From: Aquiflexum balticum DSM 16537
Lineage (GTDB): Bacteria > Bacteroidota > Bacteroidia > Cytophagales > Cyclobacteriaceae
Length of the DNA: 64,000 nucleotides
Direction: 5' to 3'
Assembly (NCBI RefSeq): GCF_900176595.1
Contig: NZ_LT838813.1
Span: forward strand, 4,358,001-4,422,000
A program made the translations under genes and the position numbers. Shown here one piece after another: positions 44,067 through 52,754 of this stretch (the stretch's first letter is position 1; the number at the start of each line of letters is the position of its first letter). The notes beneath the pieces were generated by a model. The model was given only the letters and a program-made list of their open reading frames with translations. It had not been told where the DNA came from and ran no database searches.

Positions 44067-45518
44067 TTAATTCGCCCTCCAAAAATACGGGGTGAACAAA
44101 ATCAGGATAGTAAAAAGTTCTAGTCTTCCCAGAAGCATCAGAAAGGAAAGGAAGATTTTGGCGGGTCCACTGAAGAACGAAAAATTATCCATTGGCCCAA
44201 CTTTTCCAATCGCAGGACCTACGTTTCCAAGGCATGTGGCTACAGCACCAAAAGAAGTCAGAATATCATATCCCATCAGCGCCATTACAATTGAACCCAA
44301 CACAAAAATCATGAGATAAATCAAAAGAAAATTCATAATGTGGGTAATGATTTTTCCTGTGACTCTATCTCCGTTTATTTTGAGTGGGACAACTGCCCTC
44401 GGATGTACAATTCTTTTGAATTCCAACCAGGAATTTTTGACAAAAGTAAGGTGTCTGACAAATTTTATTCCACCGCTGGTAGAACCCGCCGAACCTCCAA
44501 AAAACAACAACATAAAGAAAACCAAAGTAAGACCAATATGATAGGATGTATAATCGGCCGTGACATACCCTGTCGTTGTAATCAATGAAACTACCTGGAA
44601 AAGCGTATCTCTAAATGCCTTTTCATAGTTTTGATCTGAATAATGGAAAATTGGAAAGGAAAGGAGTATAGCAAAGACCAAAATTACGGTTGCGTAAGCT
44701 TTAAACTCATCAGATTTCCATACCCGTTCAAACTTGCCCGTCAGGCCAAAATAAATGACTGTGAAATTTGTGCCCGCCAAAAACATAAAAAGTATTGCTG
44801 TATATTGGATAAACGGAGATGTATAATATGCCATACTGGCATTTTTGGTAGAAAATCCACCCGTAGCCATCGTTGTCAAAGCATGATTGACAGCATCGTA
44901 AAAAGTCATCCCCCCTATAAAATATAATAAACCTGCAGTGATGGTAAGTCCCAAATAAACATACCATAGCCTTTTTGCGGTTTCTCTTATCCTGGGATGT
45001 AATTTATCAGAGGTCGGTCCAGGTGATTCGGCTACAAATAGCTCAATACCGCCAATACCCAAAAGGGGAAATATAGCTACAGTTAAAACTATGATACCCA
45101 AACCACCAATCCATTGTGTCATACTTCTCCAAAAAAGAATCCCTTTGGGAGTAACTTCGATATCTGTAAGAACAGTGGCACCGGTAGTAGTAAGACCTGA
45201 AATAGTTTCAAATATGGCATCACTGAAGCTTGTAAATGTGCCACTGAATAAATATGGCAACATCCCAAACATGGACATCAAAATCCAACTTGTGGAGACA
45301 ATCAAATACCCCTCTCGTTTTCTAATATTTTGATCCTGTTTGGAGAAGGAAAAAAATAAAAGGAGACCAACAATAAAAGTCACCACAATAGCTGATACCA
45401 ATGACATTTCATCTCCGCTTTCAAAATAATAAGCAAAGCCGACACCGGGAAGCATCAACAGGGCAAAAAGCATTAGCAATGCCCCCATTATTTTTCCAAT
45501 CGCCTTGAAGTGAATCAT
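44067..45518 (-). CDS. trkH: Trk-type potassium uptake protein, channel subunit
   Basis: A 483-residue membrane protein of the TrkH/KtrB family that carries potassium into the cell. The four pore-loop signatures with the selectivity-filter glycine are visible: GLTTTGATVL, ATGGFSTKNAS, TTTGYVTADYTS and CLGNVGPAIGKVGP. Extended hydrophobic helices flank each. The start codon is 1 bp from the stop of trkA, so both are one operon and must act together. Confidence 0.94.
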   Translation of the reverse strand: MIHFKAIGKIMGALLMLFALLMLPGVGFAYYFESGDEMSLVSAIVVTFIVGLLLFFSFSKQDQNIRKREGYLIVSTSWILMSMFGMLPYLFSGTFTSFSDAIFETISGLTTTGATVLTDIEVTPKGILFWRSMTQWIGGLGIIVLTVAIFPLLGIGGIELFVAESPGPTSDKLHPRIRETAKRLWYVYLGLTITAGLLYFIGGMTFYDAVNHALTTMATGGFSTKNASMAYYTSPFIQYTAILFMFLAGTNFTVIYFGLTGKFERVWKSDEFKAYATVILVFAILLSFPIFHYSDQNYEKAFRDTLFQVVSLITTTGYVTADYTSYHIGLTLVFFMLLFFGGSAGSTSGGIKFVRHLTFVKNSWLEFKRIVHPRAVVPLKINGDRVTGKIITHIMNFLLIYLMIFVLGSIVMALMGYDILTSFGAVATCLGNVGPAIGKVGPMDNFSFFSGPAKIFLSFLMLLGRLELFTILILFTPYFWRAN

Positions 45519-45519
45519 A

Positions 45520-46866
45520 TTAATGGAACAGTTTCTCTAATGGAATTTTTGCCTCAGGTAGTGCCATTACGATTGCTTTGTCATTCAGCTGTAAAACAAA
45601 ATCTCCATCTGGAATAAAAACCTTCTCCCCTCGGATAACTCCTGCTACTATTGCAGAATCAGGGAAATGCAGGTCTTTCAAGGCTTTCTTGGTCACCCTA
45701 TTGGTTTTGGTGATCACATATTGGATAAATTCCGCGTCAACACCATATATACCTGAAATAGCTTCCACATTCCCTTTTCTTAAAAATCTTGTTACCTGAT
45801 TGGCTGCAACAAGTTTTTTGTTGATCAATGAATCCACACCGATACTATGGGAAATATGAATGTATTCTCTTGTATCTACATGAGCGATGGTTTTATATAC
45901 ACCATGGTTTTTGGCACTCAGGGAGGTGATGATATTTGTTTCAGAAGATTCAGTCAATGAAATAAAGGCCTCCATTTCTTCCAAACCCTCTTCAATCAAA
46001 AGTTCAATATTTTTATAGTCTCCATTGATTACCAGTGTATTGTCCAATCTTTCCGAAAGCCATTTACATCTTTCTTTGTCTTTATGTATCAAGGTGACCC
46101 GATATTCGTCCTCAAGTTTTCGGGCTGTGGTGTATGCCAAGTCATCTCCACCAATAATCATGATATTTTTGATGGTGACTTTTCTTTGGCCCAATAGTTC
46201 GATGATTGACTCTACTGCTTTCTTGTTTGAAATGAAAAATACATGGTCATTATTTCTGATGATGGTATTTCCTCTCGGAATAATGGTCATCTGATCCCTG
46301 ACTATAGCAATGATTTTGATATCTTCAAAAATCGGGTTTTCTCTCATATCTGAGATTCTTTTATTGACCATCGTACTGAATTGATCCAAGGTGATTCCCA
46401 CAACATTCAATTTTCCGCCTTCGAACTCAAAAACATCGGTAAAGGTGGAATTTTTAACCATATTAAAAATCTCCCCACTGCAGAGCATACTGGGGGAAAT
46501 GATATTGTCGATTCCGATATTCTTGAAATAAATTTCGTTTTCCGGATTCAAGTAATCATGGTTTCTCACCCTTGCAATCACCCTGTTGGCGCCTAGTTGC
46601 TTCGCTAGAGTAGCAGCCAGCAAATTGGTTTTTTCAGACGTAGTCACCGCCATAAACATATGGGCTTCTCTGACATTGGCGCTCTTGAGTATTTCCAGAG
46701 AAGTGGCATCACCCATAATGGTCATGACATCCAAATGTGAAGAGGCATAGTCAAGAGCATCTTTATCCAAATCAATCAGGATGATGTCTTTATTTTCAAA
46801 ACTTAGCTGTCGGGCCAAATGGTACCCCATATCTCCCGCTCCAGCTATGACGATATTCATTGCCAT
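45520..46866 (-). CDS. trkA: Trk system potassium transporter peripheral subunit
   Basis: A 448-residue cytoplasmic RCK protein that gates TrkH in response to nucleotides. It has two RCK_N Rossmann domains (IVIAGAGDMGYHLARQLS at the start; IMIIGGDDLAYTTARKLE near residue 233) and two RCK_C domains. The GAGDMG motif is a nucleotide-binding variant with an acidic residue in place of the more common GxGxxG. The N-terminal M-A-M leaves 46860 as alternative start. It is followed by trkH. Confidence 0.95.
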   Translation of the reverse strand: MAMNIVIAGAGDMGYHLARQLSFENKDIILIDLDKDALDYASSHLDVMTIMGDATSLEILKSANVREAHMFMAVTTSEKTNLLAATLAKQLGANRVIARVRNHDYLNPENEIYFKNIGIDNIISPSMLCSGEIFNMVKNSTFTDVFEFEGGKLNVVGITLDQFSTMVNKRISDMRENPIFEDIKIIAIVRDQMTIIPRGNTIIRNNDHVFFISNKKAVESIIELLGQRKVTIKNIMIIGGDDLAYTTARKLEDEYRVTLIHKDKERCKWLSERLDNTLVINGDYKNIELLIEEGLEEMEAFISLTESSETNIITSLSAKNHGVYKTIAHVDTREYIHISHSIGVDSLINKKLVAANQVTRFLRKGNVEAISGIYGVDAEFIQYVITKTNRVTKKALKDLHFPDSAIVAGVIRGEKVFIPDGDFVLQLNDKAIVMALPEAKIPLEKLFH

Positions 46867-46968
46867 AATTAAAATTTTACGGATAAACCGGACTTAAATA
46901 CAGGTGATTTTTAAATCGGGCAAAAGGTAGGGTGTTTTGTAACTAACTGCAATAAGAATCATCAATAT

Positions 46969-47631
46969 TTATTGGCAAAACGACTGTATATACTTGCTGG
47001 AATTTTTGTTGCCAAATCTTACTGCTTCATTCCAATCCAAACAAGCTTCAGATTTCTGTTTTGTTTTATAATAACAAAAACCCCTATTGGTCAGAATATC
47101 AGGATTATCCGGGCTCAAACTCAAAGCATAGCTATAATCCGGAATAGCTTTATTAAACTGATTGGATTTTAGGAAACAGTTGCCCCTGTTAAAATGATAA
47201 GCCCAGACCAAAGGATAATCTTCCCCATTTATTTTACTATAATCAATGGCATCAGAGTAAGCCTTAATAGCTTCTTCAATCCTATTTTCTCTTTGAAGGA
47301 TATTCCCCAAATAATACGACATCTCATCATCTTCCTCAAAAATCTTGAGCCCTTCCCTCAGCGTTTGGATTACTTTTTCTTTTTTTGATGCTACCTGACT
47401 TCCCGCCCTATAAAAATTCAGATAGGCCGGATGAAAAGTGGGGTCATCCTTAATGACCAATTCCATTAAATTTGCTGCCTTTTCGTAGTTTTCGTCTTCA
47501 ATCATCTCCATGGCTACCTTATTGATGACTATGGAGTTTTCTCTGACCTCAGAATCCACATCATAAATCATCTGAGAATGTGCAACCAAAGGAAAAATCA
47601 AAAAGAAAAAGGAAAGATTGAGTTTGATCAT
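46969..47631 (-). CDS. Secreted TPR protein
   Basis: A 220-residue protein with an N-terminal signal (MIKLNLSFFFLIFPLVAHSQ) and at least four TPR units in the rest (for example NYEKAANLMELVIKDDPTFHPAYL, MSYYLGNILQRENRIEEAIKAYSDAI, YHFNRGNCFLKSNQFNKAIPDYSYALSLSP, ILTNRGFCYYKTKQKSEACLDWNEAVRFG). The TPRs suggest a scaffolding or adaptor role in the periplasm. The start at 47631 is chosen to keep the signal peptide normal; the frame runs to 47649. Confidence 0.82.
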   Translation of the reverse strand: MIKLNLSFFFLIFPLVAHSQMIYDVDSEVRENSIVINKVAMEMIEDENYEKAANLMELVIKDDPTFHPAYLNFYRAGSQVASKKEKVIQTLREGLKIFEEDDEMSYYLGNILQRENRIEEAIKAYSDAIDYSKINGEDYPLVWAYHFNRGNCFLKSNQFNKAIPDYSYALSLSPDNPDILTNRGFCYYKTKQKSEACLDWNEAVRFGNKNSSKYIQSFCQ

Positions 47632-47679
47632 ATTTGAAACTAATGCCACAAATCTAAAGAATCAGACCAACCTTACCAA

Positions 47680-48930
47680 TTAGTCCAATAGTTTTTTACC
47701 CTCTTCCTCAGGTAGTTCCTCTACTTCTTTGAGTTTTCTTTGGATTACCCTGGTTCTTGTACCGACCAATACATCAAGGTCATTGTGGCCTTCTAAAATT
47801 TTCTTTTGGGCTTTGCTGATAAGATCCCCGAATTTGGAAAACTCACTTTTCACTGCTCCCAAAACTTTCCATACCTCAGAACTTCTCTGTTGGATGGCCA
47901 AGGTCCTGAATCCCATTTGTAGGCTGTTCAACATGGCTGCCAAAGTAGTGGGGCCGGTAACTACTACCTTATAATCCCGTTGTAAGGACTGGGCCAAAGC
48001 AGGGTCCCTGACAATCTCTGCATATAGACTTTCCATAGGTAAGAATAAAAGCGCGAAATCTGTGGTATGTGGTGGGTGCAGGTACTTTTGACTGATGTCC
48101 ATTGCTGCTTTTTTGATGGCTTTGAACAATTCCTGTCTTGCCAATTCAATCAAAACCTTATCCCCCACATCATAAGCATCCAATAATCTGGAATAGGTCT
48201 CCTGAGGAAATTTGGCGTCAATGGGAAGATACACAGGCCCATCTTCCTGACTTCCGGGCATTTTGATGGCAAACTCCACCCTCTCAGCGTTCCCGCTTTT
48301 TACAGCGACGTTAAAGGCATATTGATCCGGTGAGAGCACATTTTCCAATATTCCCTGCAATTGGTACTCACCCAAAACTCCCCTGCTTTTAACGTTACTC
48401 AAAACCCGCTTTAAGTCCCCTACTCCTGTAGCCAAATGTTGCATTTCACCCAAGCCTTTCTGAACAGCCAATAGCTGTTTGCTGACAAGTTCAAAAGATT
48501 GTCCCAATCTGGCTTCCAAGGTCTTTTGTAATTTTTCATCTACCGTCTCACGCATTTTGTCCAAGCGCTCTTCCGTAGAGGCCAACATGCGTTCCTGCTT
48601 AAATATCAAATCCTGAAATTTTTCCCGCTGCAGATCATTGAATTCCTTGACATTTTCGCGGAAAAGTTTTCCAAAATCCTTCAAAACCTCAGACTGCTCT
48701 TTGGAATTGGCCCGTAAAGAATCGAACAACAAACCAAATTGCTGCAAAAGTCCTGATTGGATCTCAGTTCTATTGGCTTGCATCTGTTGTCCGATTTCAC
48801 TTTTTAAGGCTAAAAGTTCCTTTTCCCTTTCACCCGCGGAATTGTCTTTACTCCGGCTCTGAAAAACCAGATAGATAATCAACAAAAATTGAAGAAAAAG
48901 TAAGGAAATCAATAAAAGGTCATTGTACAT
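47680..48930 (-). CDS. rmuC: DNA recombination protein RmuC
   Basis: A 416-residue protein with a short hydrophobic N-terminal anchor (LLISLLFLQFLLIIYLVF), a long coiled-coil region (residues about 30-170), and the RmuC nuclease-like domain with LPIDAKFPQETYSRLLDAYD and LLFLPMESLYAEIVRDPAL. RmuC is linked to limiting inversion events and processing of DNA ends. The alpha/beta hydrolase gene upstream overlaps its start by 11 nt, so they are probably co-translated. Confidence 0.93.
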   Translation of the reverse strand: MYNDLLLISLLFLQFLLIIYLVFQSRSKDNSAGEREKELLALKSEIGQQMQANRTEIQSGLLQQFGLLFDSLRANSKEQSEVLKDFGKLFRENVKEFNDLQREKFQDLIFKQERMLASTEERLDKMRETVDEKLQKTLEARLGQSFELVSKQLLAVQKGLGEMQHLATGVGDLKRVLSNVKSRGVLGEYQLQGILENVLSPDQYAFNVAVKSGNAERVEFAIKMPGSQEDGPVYLPIDAKFPQETYSRLLDAYDVGDKVLIELARQELFKAIKKAAMDISQKYLHPPHTTDFALLFLPMESLYAEIVRDPALAQSLQRDYKVVVTGPTTLAAMLNSLQMGFRTLAIQQRSSEVWKVLGAVKSEFSKFGDLISKAQKKILEGHNDLDVLVGTRTRVIQRKLKEVEELPEEEGKKLLD

Positions 48931-49933
48931 GGCTGAAGAATTTGGGAGTGGAAAGGTAATCCATATCCACCTTTATCCCCAAAAATGCCAAATATTCTAT
49001 GACAGTCTCAGTCGGAATTTCTTCCATCGGTACATGTCCTGCATTATCAAAAACCTTAAGCTTTGAACCAGGAATAGCTGCTGCCAATCGCTCTCCATTG
49101 CTCAAAGGAATCCAATTGTCATGGGCACCCCACATGATCAGTACAGGCATATTCAACTTGTCAAAATCCACTTTATAAGGTCTTCTCACTGTAAGCCTGT
49201 CCAAAGTCGCCCTTCGGTTTCCTTCTCTCCTGAGTAAATGATAATACCTCGTAACCATTTCATCGGTGATTTTTTCGGAATCATAAAAGACCTGTTTCAG
49301 ATTCATTTTGAAGACAGTTTTTGGAGTGCACTTCAACAGTAATTTATTGAAAATAGGATTTTGGGCAACTTTAAAAATAAATGCTCCAGAATTATAAGAT
49401 TTTGCTCTCGTTGTATCTGACACAGTTTTAGGTGGTGCACCTGACGAATCAATAAGATTGAGGCTCAAAATCCGCTCGGGATGCTCGGAAGCCATAATCA
49501 GGGCAACTCCTCCACCCATACTATTTCCTGCAACGTGGAATTCCTGCAATCCCAATTGATCTGCAATTCCGAAGATCAGGTCTGCATAATCCATCATCCC
49601 ATATCGCTTCATGTCATCCGGACCGGTAAGCCCATGTCCCGGCAAATCCATGGAAATGGTCATAAAAAACGGATTGAGTTCCTTTTCCCATTCTTCCCAA
49701 GTATGCAAAGAAGAAAAACTCCCATGGATCAGAAATATCGGTTCACCGGAACCTTTGACTTTAACATGTACATTGATGCCATCCACCTTGAGAAAATAAG
49801 AGTTTTCATCGGTATAATCAGCAGTCAATCTTTCCAAGGGAAGGTCTCCTCTGTAGCTGAGCAGCAACAATACTAGGATCAAGAAAATGATTGAAAGAAG
49901 AACGAGTAAGGTCTTGAGGAATATTTTTTTCAT
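48920..49933 (-). CDS. Alpha/beta hydrolase with N-terminal anchor
   Basis: A 337-residue alpha/beta hydrolase with an N-terminal membrane helix (TLLVLLSIIFLILVLLLLSY), so it is attached to the inner membrane with the catalytic domain on one side. The oxyanion motif is HGSFSSLHTW, the nucleophile elbow is GNSMGGG (Ser138), the acid is in WGAHDNWIPL and the base in NAGHVPMEE. The start at 49933 (MKKIFLK) is better than 49954. The substrate is unknown. It lies upstream of rmuC and overlaps its start. Confidence 0.9.
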   Translation of the reverse strand: MKKIFLKTLLVLLSIIFLILVLLLLSYRGDLPLERLTADYTDENSYFLKVDGINVHVKVKGSGEPIFLIHGSFSSLHTWEEWEKELNPFFMTISMDLPGHGLTGPDDMKRYGMMDYADLIFGIADQLGLQEFHVAGNSMGGGVALIMASEHPERILSLNLIDSSGAPPKTVSDTTRAKSYNSGAFIFKVAQNPIFNKLLLKCTPKTVFKMNLKQVFYDSEKITDEMVTRYYHLLRREGNRRATLDRLTVRRPYKVDFDKLNMPVLIMWGAHDNWIPLSNGERLAAAIPGSKLKVFDNAGHVPMEEIPTETVIEYLAFLGIKVDMDYLSTPKFFSHVQ

Positions 49934-49987
49934 TTTTAGGAAATAAGAAACCAATATTGAAATATATGAATTTAAAAAAATGATGGG

Positions 49988-50062
49988 ACCACAAAAGTGA
50001 TAAAAGAAGACAAAAGATACTGAATATATTCTTTTGTTCCCTTTTGTTTCTTTTGTGGTTCA
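49988..50062. repeat. Long-hairpin dispersed element, copy 1
   Basis: Left arm ACCACAAAAGTGATAAAAGA... (49988-50016) and right arm CTTTTGTTCCCTTTTGTTTC... (50031-50062) pair imperfectly around a 14-nt loop. The right arm is identical over 32 nt to the reverse complement of the left arm of copy 2 at 59013-59044, and the left arm matches the other arm of copy 2 with few changes. Only the loops are unrelated. Confidence 0.8.
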
Positions 50063-50150
50063 GATTAAATTCCCTGTGTGATTATCTATAATGAAGCAAG
50101 TTTTCCTCTGTTTGGACAATATCCTTATATTGACAACAAATGTTTAGCAT

Positions 50151-51242
50151 ATGACCAAAAACTGGATAGAAAGTCTACTGATTATTTTCACTCTCACCCT
50201 GATAAGTTGCAAAAATGATATGACGGAAATTGAACAACCGATCAGATTAACATTGCAGGAAGCCAACCGATTGGCCAAATTGCCTTTGCATTGTATGCAA
50301 GTGGAATACCCAAACAAACTTAATCAAACGCTTGAAAATGAAACTTATCTGAAAGGTCCGAAAGCCCTGCATACTGCATTTTATGGTTGTTTTGACTGGC
50401 ATTCAAGTGTTCACGGACATTGGATGTTGGTCAGTCTGTTGCGACAGTTTCCTGAGTTGGAGAATGCTGCTGAAATCAGACAAAAGCTCAGTGAAAACCT
50501 CAGTTTATCCAATATCCAAACTGAGGTGGATTATTTTTCAATGCCCCAAAATTCGAGTTTTGAAAGAACTTATGGTTGGGCTTGGGTATTGAAACTGGCC
50601 GAAGAAATCCATCTTTGGGATGATCCTTTGGCAAGGGAACTGGAGAATAACCTACAACCTCTTACTGATTTGATGGTAGAGAAATATCTGGAATTTTTAC
50701 CCAAACTGATTTACCCGATAAGGGTCGGCGAGCATTCAAATATAGCTTTTGGTTTGTCTTTGGCTTACGATTATGCCCTTACCCTTGAAAATTCAGCCTT
50801 GAAAAACCTGATCAAATCAAGAGCGATGGATTGGTTTGAAAAGGATGCAAATTGCCCTTTAGAATGGGAACCATCAGGTTTTGATTTTCTTTCTCCTTGT
50901 TTTCAGGAATTGGATATCATGAGAAAAGTATTGGATAAGGACGCTTTCAAAATCTGGCTTGGGGCTTTTATGCCCGAATTGTCCACAAATGATTTCAGTC
51001 TTGAACCAGGAAAGGTCAGCGATAGAACCGATGGTAAATTGGTGCACTTGGATGGATTGAATTTCAGCAGAGCTTGGGTATTGTATGGACTCATCAAAGA
51101 CTTTCCGGAAGAATATGGTCACTTGATGAAAATTGCCAATGAGCATATTGATTATTCACTGCCATCCATTGTAGATGATAATTATGAAGGGACCCATTGG
51201 TTGGGAAGTTTTGCCATTTACGCCCTTCAACAGGCTCCATGA
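50151..51242 (+). CDS. DUF2891 lipoprotein
   Basis: A 363-residue lipoprotein with lipobox LISC (Cys20) and the DUF2891 hallmark FYGCFDWHSSVHGHWMLVSLLR (residues about 78-99), then GWAWVLKLAEEI and GEHSNIAFGLSLAYDYA, and the ending IHW-like EGTHWLGSFAIYAL. The fold is probably an alpha/alpha toroid; the function is unknown, but enzymatic activity on a sugar-like substrate is suggested by the conserved His and Asp residues. The stop overlaps the start of the NRAMP-like gene in ATGA, so both are in one operon. Confidence 0.88.
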   Translation: MTKNWIESLLIIFTLTLISCKNDMTEIEQPIRLTLQEANRLAKLPLHCMQVEYPNKLNQTLENETYLKGPKALHTAFYGCFDWHSSVHGHWMLVSLLRQFPELENAAEIRQKLSENLSLSNIQTEVDYFSMPQNSSFERTYGWAWVLKLAEEIHLWDDPLARELENNLQPLTDLMVEKYLEFLPKLIYPIRVGEHSNIAFGLSLAYDYALTLENSALKNLIKSRAMDWFEKDANCPLEWEPSGFDFLSPCFQELDIMRKVLDKDAFKIWLGAFMPELSTNDFSLEPGKVSDRTDGKLVHLDGLNFSRAWVLYGLIKDFPEEYGHLMKIANEHIDYSLPSIVDDNYEGTHWLGSFAIYALQQAP

Positions 51243-52462
51243 AATCTGACTGGAAAAAATATATCGGGCCAGGTCCTCTGATCGCTGCAGCTTTTATTGG
51301 TCCGGGTACAGTGACAGTCTGCACTTTGGCAGGAGTCAAATTTGGTTATGACTTGCTTTGGGCTTTGGGTCTTTCCATTATCGCCACCATCGTGCTTCAG
51401 GAAATGTCAGCAAGGATCGGTTTGATCACTCAAAAAGGACTGGCAGCAGTCATATCCCAAACCTTGAAAAAAGGTCTGCTTCGATACTTTTCTCTATTTT
51501 TAATTCTACTAGCTATCGTTTTGGGCAATGCCGCCTATGAAGCCGGAAACATCACCGGAGGTGCCATGGGAGCTGATTTATTGGTCAATTTGCCTGTTTT
51601 GACTTTGGGTCAATTGGAACTCAACTTATTGAATCTGAGCATTGGCTTGATCGCATTGATACTGTTGATGAGTGGCAGTTATTCAAAAATAGCGGGATTT
51701 TTGACCCTATTGGTGATTATGATGAGCCTCGCTTTTCTGGCAAGTGCCATTTGGGTACAACCATCTGTTATATCAATTTTTGAAGGGTTCATCCCTAAAA
51801 TCGATGCAACCAATATCCTCACCATTGTAGCATTGATCGGAACCACAGTTGTTCCCTACAACCTTTTTCTTCATTCTTCTTTGGTAGCCAAACGATGGAC
51901 CAAAATGGAAGATTTGAAATATGTTAGGGTGGATACCATGGTAGCAGTTGTCTTGGGAGGATTGGTTTCCATGGCCATCATCATTACTTCTGCTTCAGGA
52001 GCAGCCATGGATGTCAATAATGCCGCAGATTTGGCAATTGGTCTGGAGCCGATTATGGGAGTTGCTGCCAAGTATTTTATCGCTTTTGGTTTATTTGCAG
52101 CAGGTATTACTTCTGCAATAACCGCACCTTTAGCGGGTTCATTGGTAGTGGTCGATTGTTTTGGTTGGTCCAATGATATCCGTAAAATGCCCATGCGGAT
52201 CAGTATCATCTTTATTTTGGGATTGGGTTTATTTTTTTCTTCAATGGGGATCAAACCTGTTCAGTTGATTACCTTCGCCCAATTGGCCAATGGAATTTTG
52301 CTTCCCTTATTAAGTGCGTATATACTTTGGCTGGTGAATAAAAAATCAGTGATGAAATCTCATCAAAACAATTTGTGGCTAAATGTTTTGGGAACCGGCA
52401 TATGGCTGATTACATTTTTGTTAGGTGGTATGAGTGTAAGCAAGGTGATGGGTTGGATTTGA
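51239..52462 (+). CDS. NRAMP-like divalent metal transporter with unusual binding-site residues
   Basis: A 407-residue membrane protein with about eleven helices, of the Nramp fold. In canonical Nramp transporters, TM1 has DPGN and TM6 has MPHN, which bind the metal. Here the TM1 motif reads GPGT (residues 21-24 in AFIGPGTVTVC) and TM6 has VPYN (residues 205-208 in TTVVPYNLFLHSSL), so the binding Asp, Asn and Met are absent. It may transport another ion or another substrate. The start at 51239 overlaps the DUF2891 stop (ATGA); the earlier in-frame start at 51197 would be inside that gene. Confidence 0.85.
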   Translation: MKSDWKKYIGPGPLIAAAFIGPGTVTVCTLAGVKFGYDLLWALGLSIIATIVLQEMSARIGLITQKGLAAVISQTLKKGLLRYFSLFLILLAIVLGNAAYEAGNITGGAMGADLLVNLPVLTLGQLELNLLNLSIGLIALILLMSGSYSKIAGFLTLLVIMMSLAFLASAIWVQPSVISIFEGFIPKIDATNILTIVALIGTTVVPYNLFLHSSLVAKRWTKMEDLKYVRVDTMVAVVLGGLVSMAIIITSASGAAMDVNNAADLAIGLEPIMGVAAKYFIAFGLFAAGITSAITAPLAGSLVVVDCFGWSNDIRKMPMRISIIFILGLGLFFSSMGIKPVQLITFAQLANGILLPLLSAYILWLVNKKSVMKSHQNNLWLNVLGTGIWLITFLLGGMSVSKVMGWI

Positions 52463-52584
52463 TTTTTTTTATCATTTTAAGGATACTTCAATTAAATCCA
52501 TCCCTAAATAACAAAGCTTCGTCACATATTTTTGCCTATTGATTGCCTGTGGCCTAATCTTGTCAGGTATTCAAATTCTTAGTG

Positions 52585-52719
52585 ATGAAAAACAAAAGAC
52601 CTTTTTACATTTTGATTTTGCTGGCCCTGATTTACAACCTTTGGAGTATGGGTCAACAAAAAAATGAGAATAGACAAAATTCCGAAGTCTTTGAATCTAC
52701 ACATCATAAAAAATCCTAA
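52585..52719 (+). CDS. Small exported ORF of 44 codons
   Basis: A short frame with an N-terminal signal-like stretch: MKNKRPFYILILLALIYNLWSMGQQ, then a polar tail (KNENRQNSEVFESTHHKKS). It ends 35 bp before the LytS-type kinase start. It may encode a small secreted or membrane-associated peptide, or be the remnant of a longer gene. There is no family match that I can recognise. Confidence 0.4.
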   Translation: MKNKRPFYILILLALIYNLWSMGQQKNENRQNSEVFESTHHKKS

Positions 52720-52754
52720 ATGTTTTCCAAAATCAACAGATATTTATATTCCTT

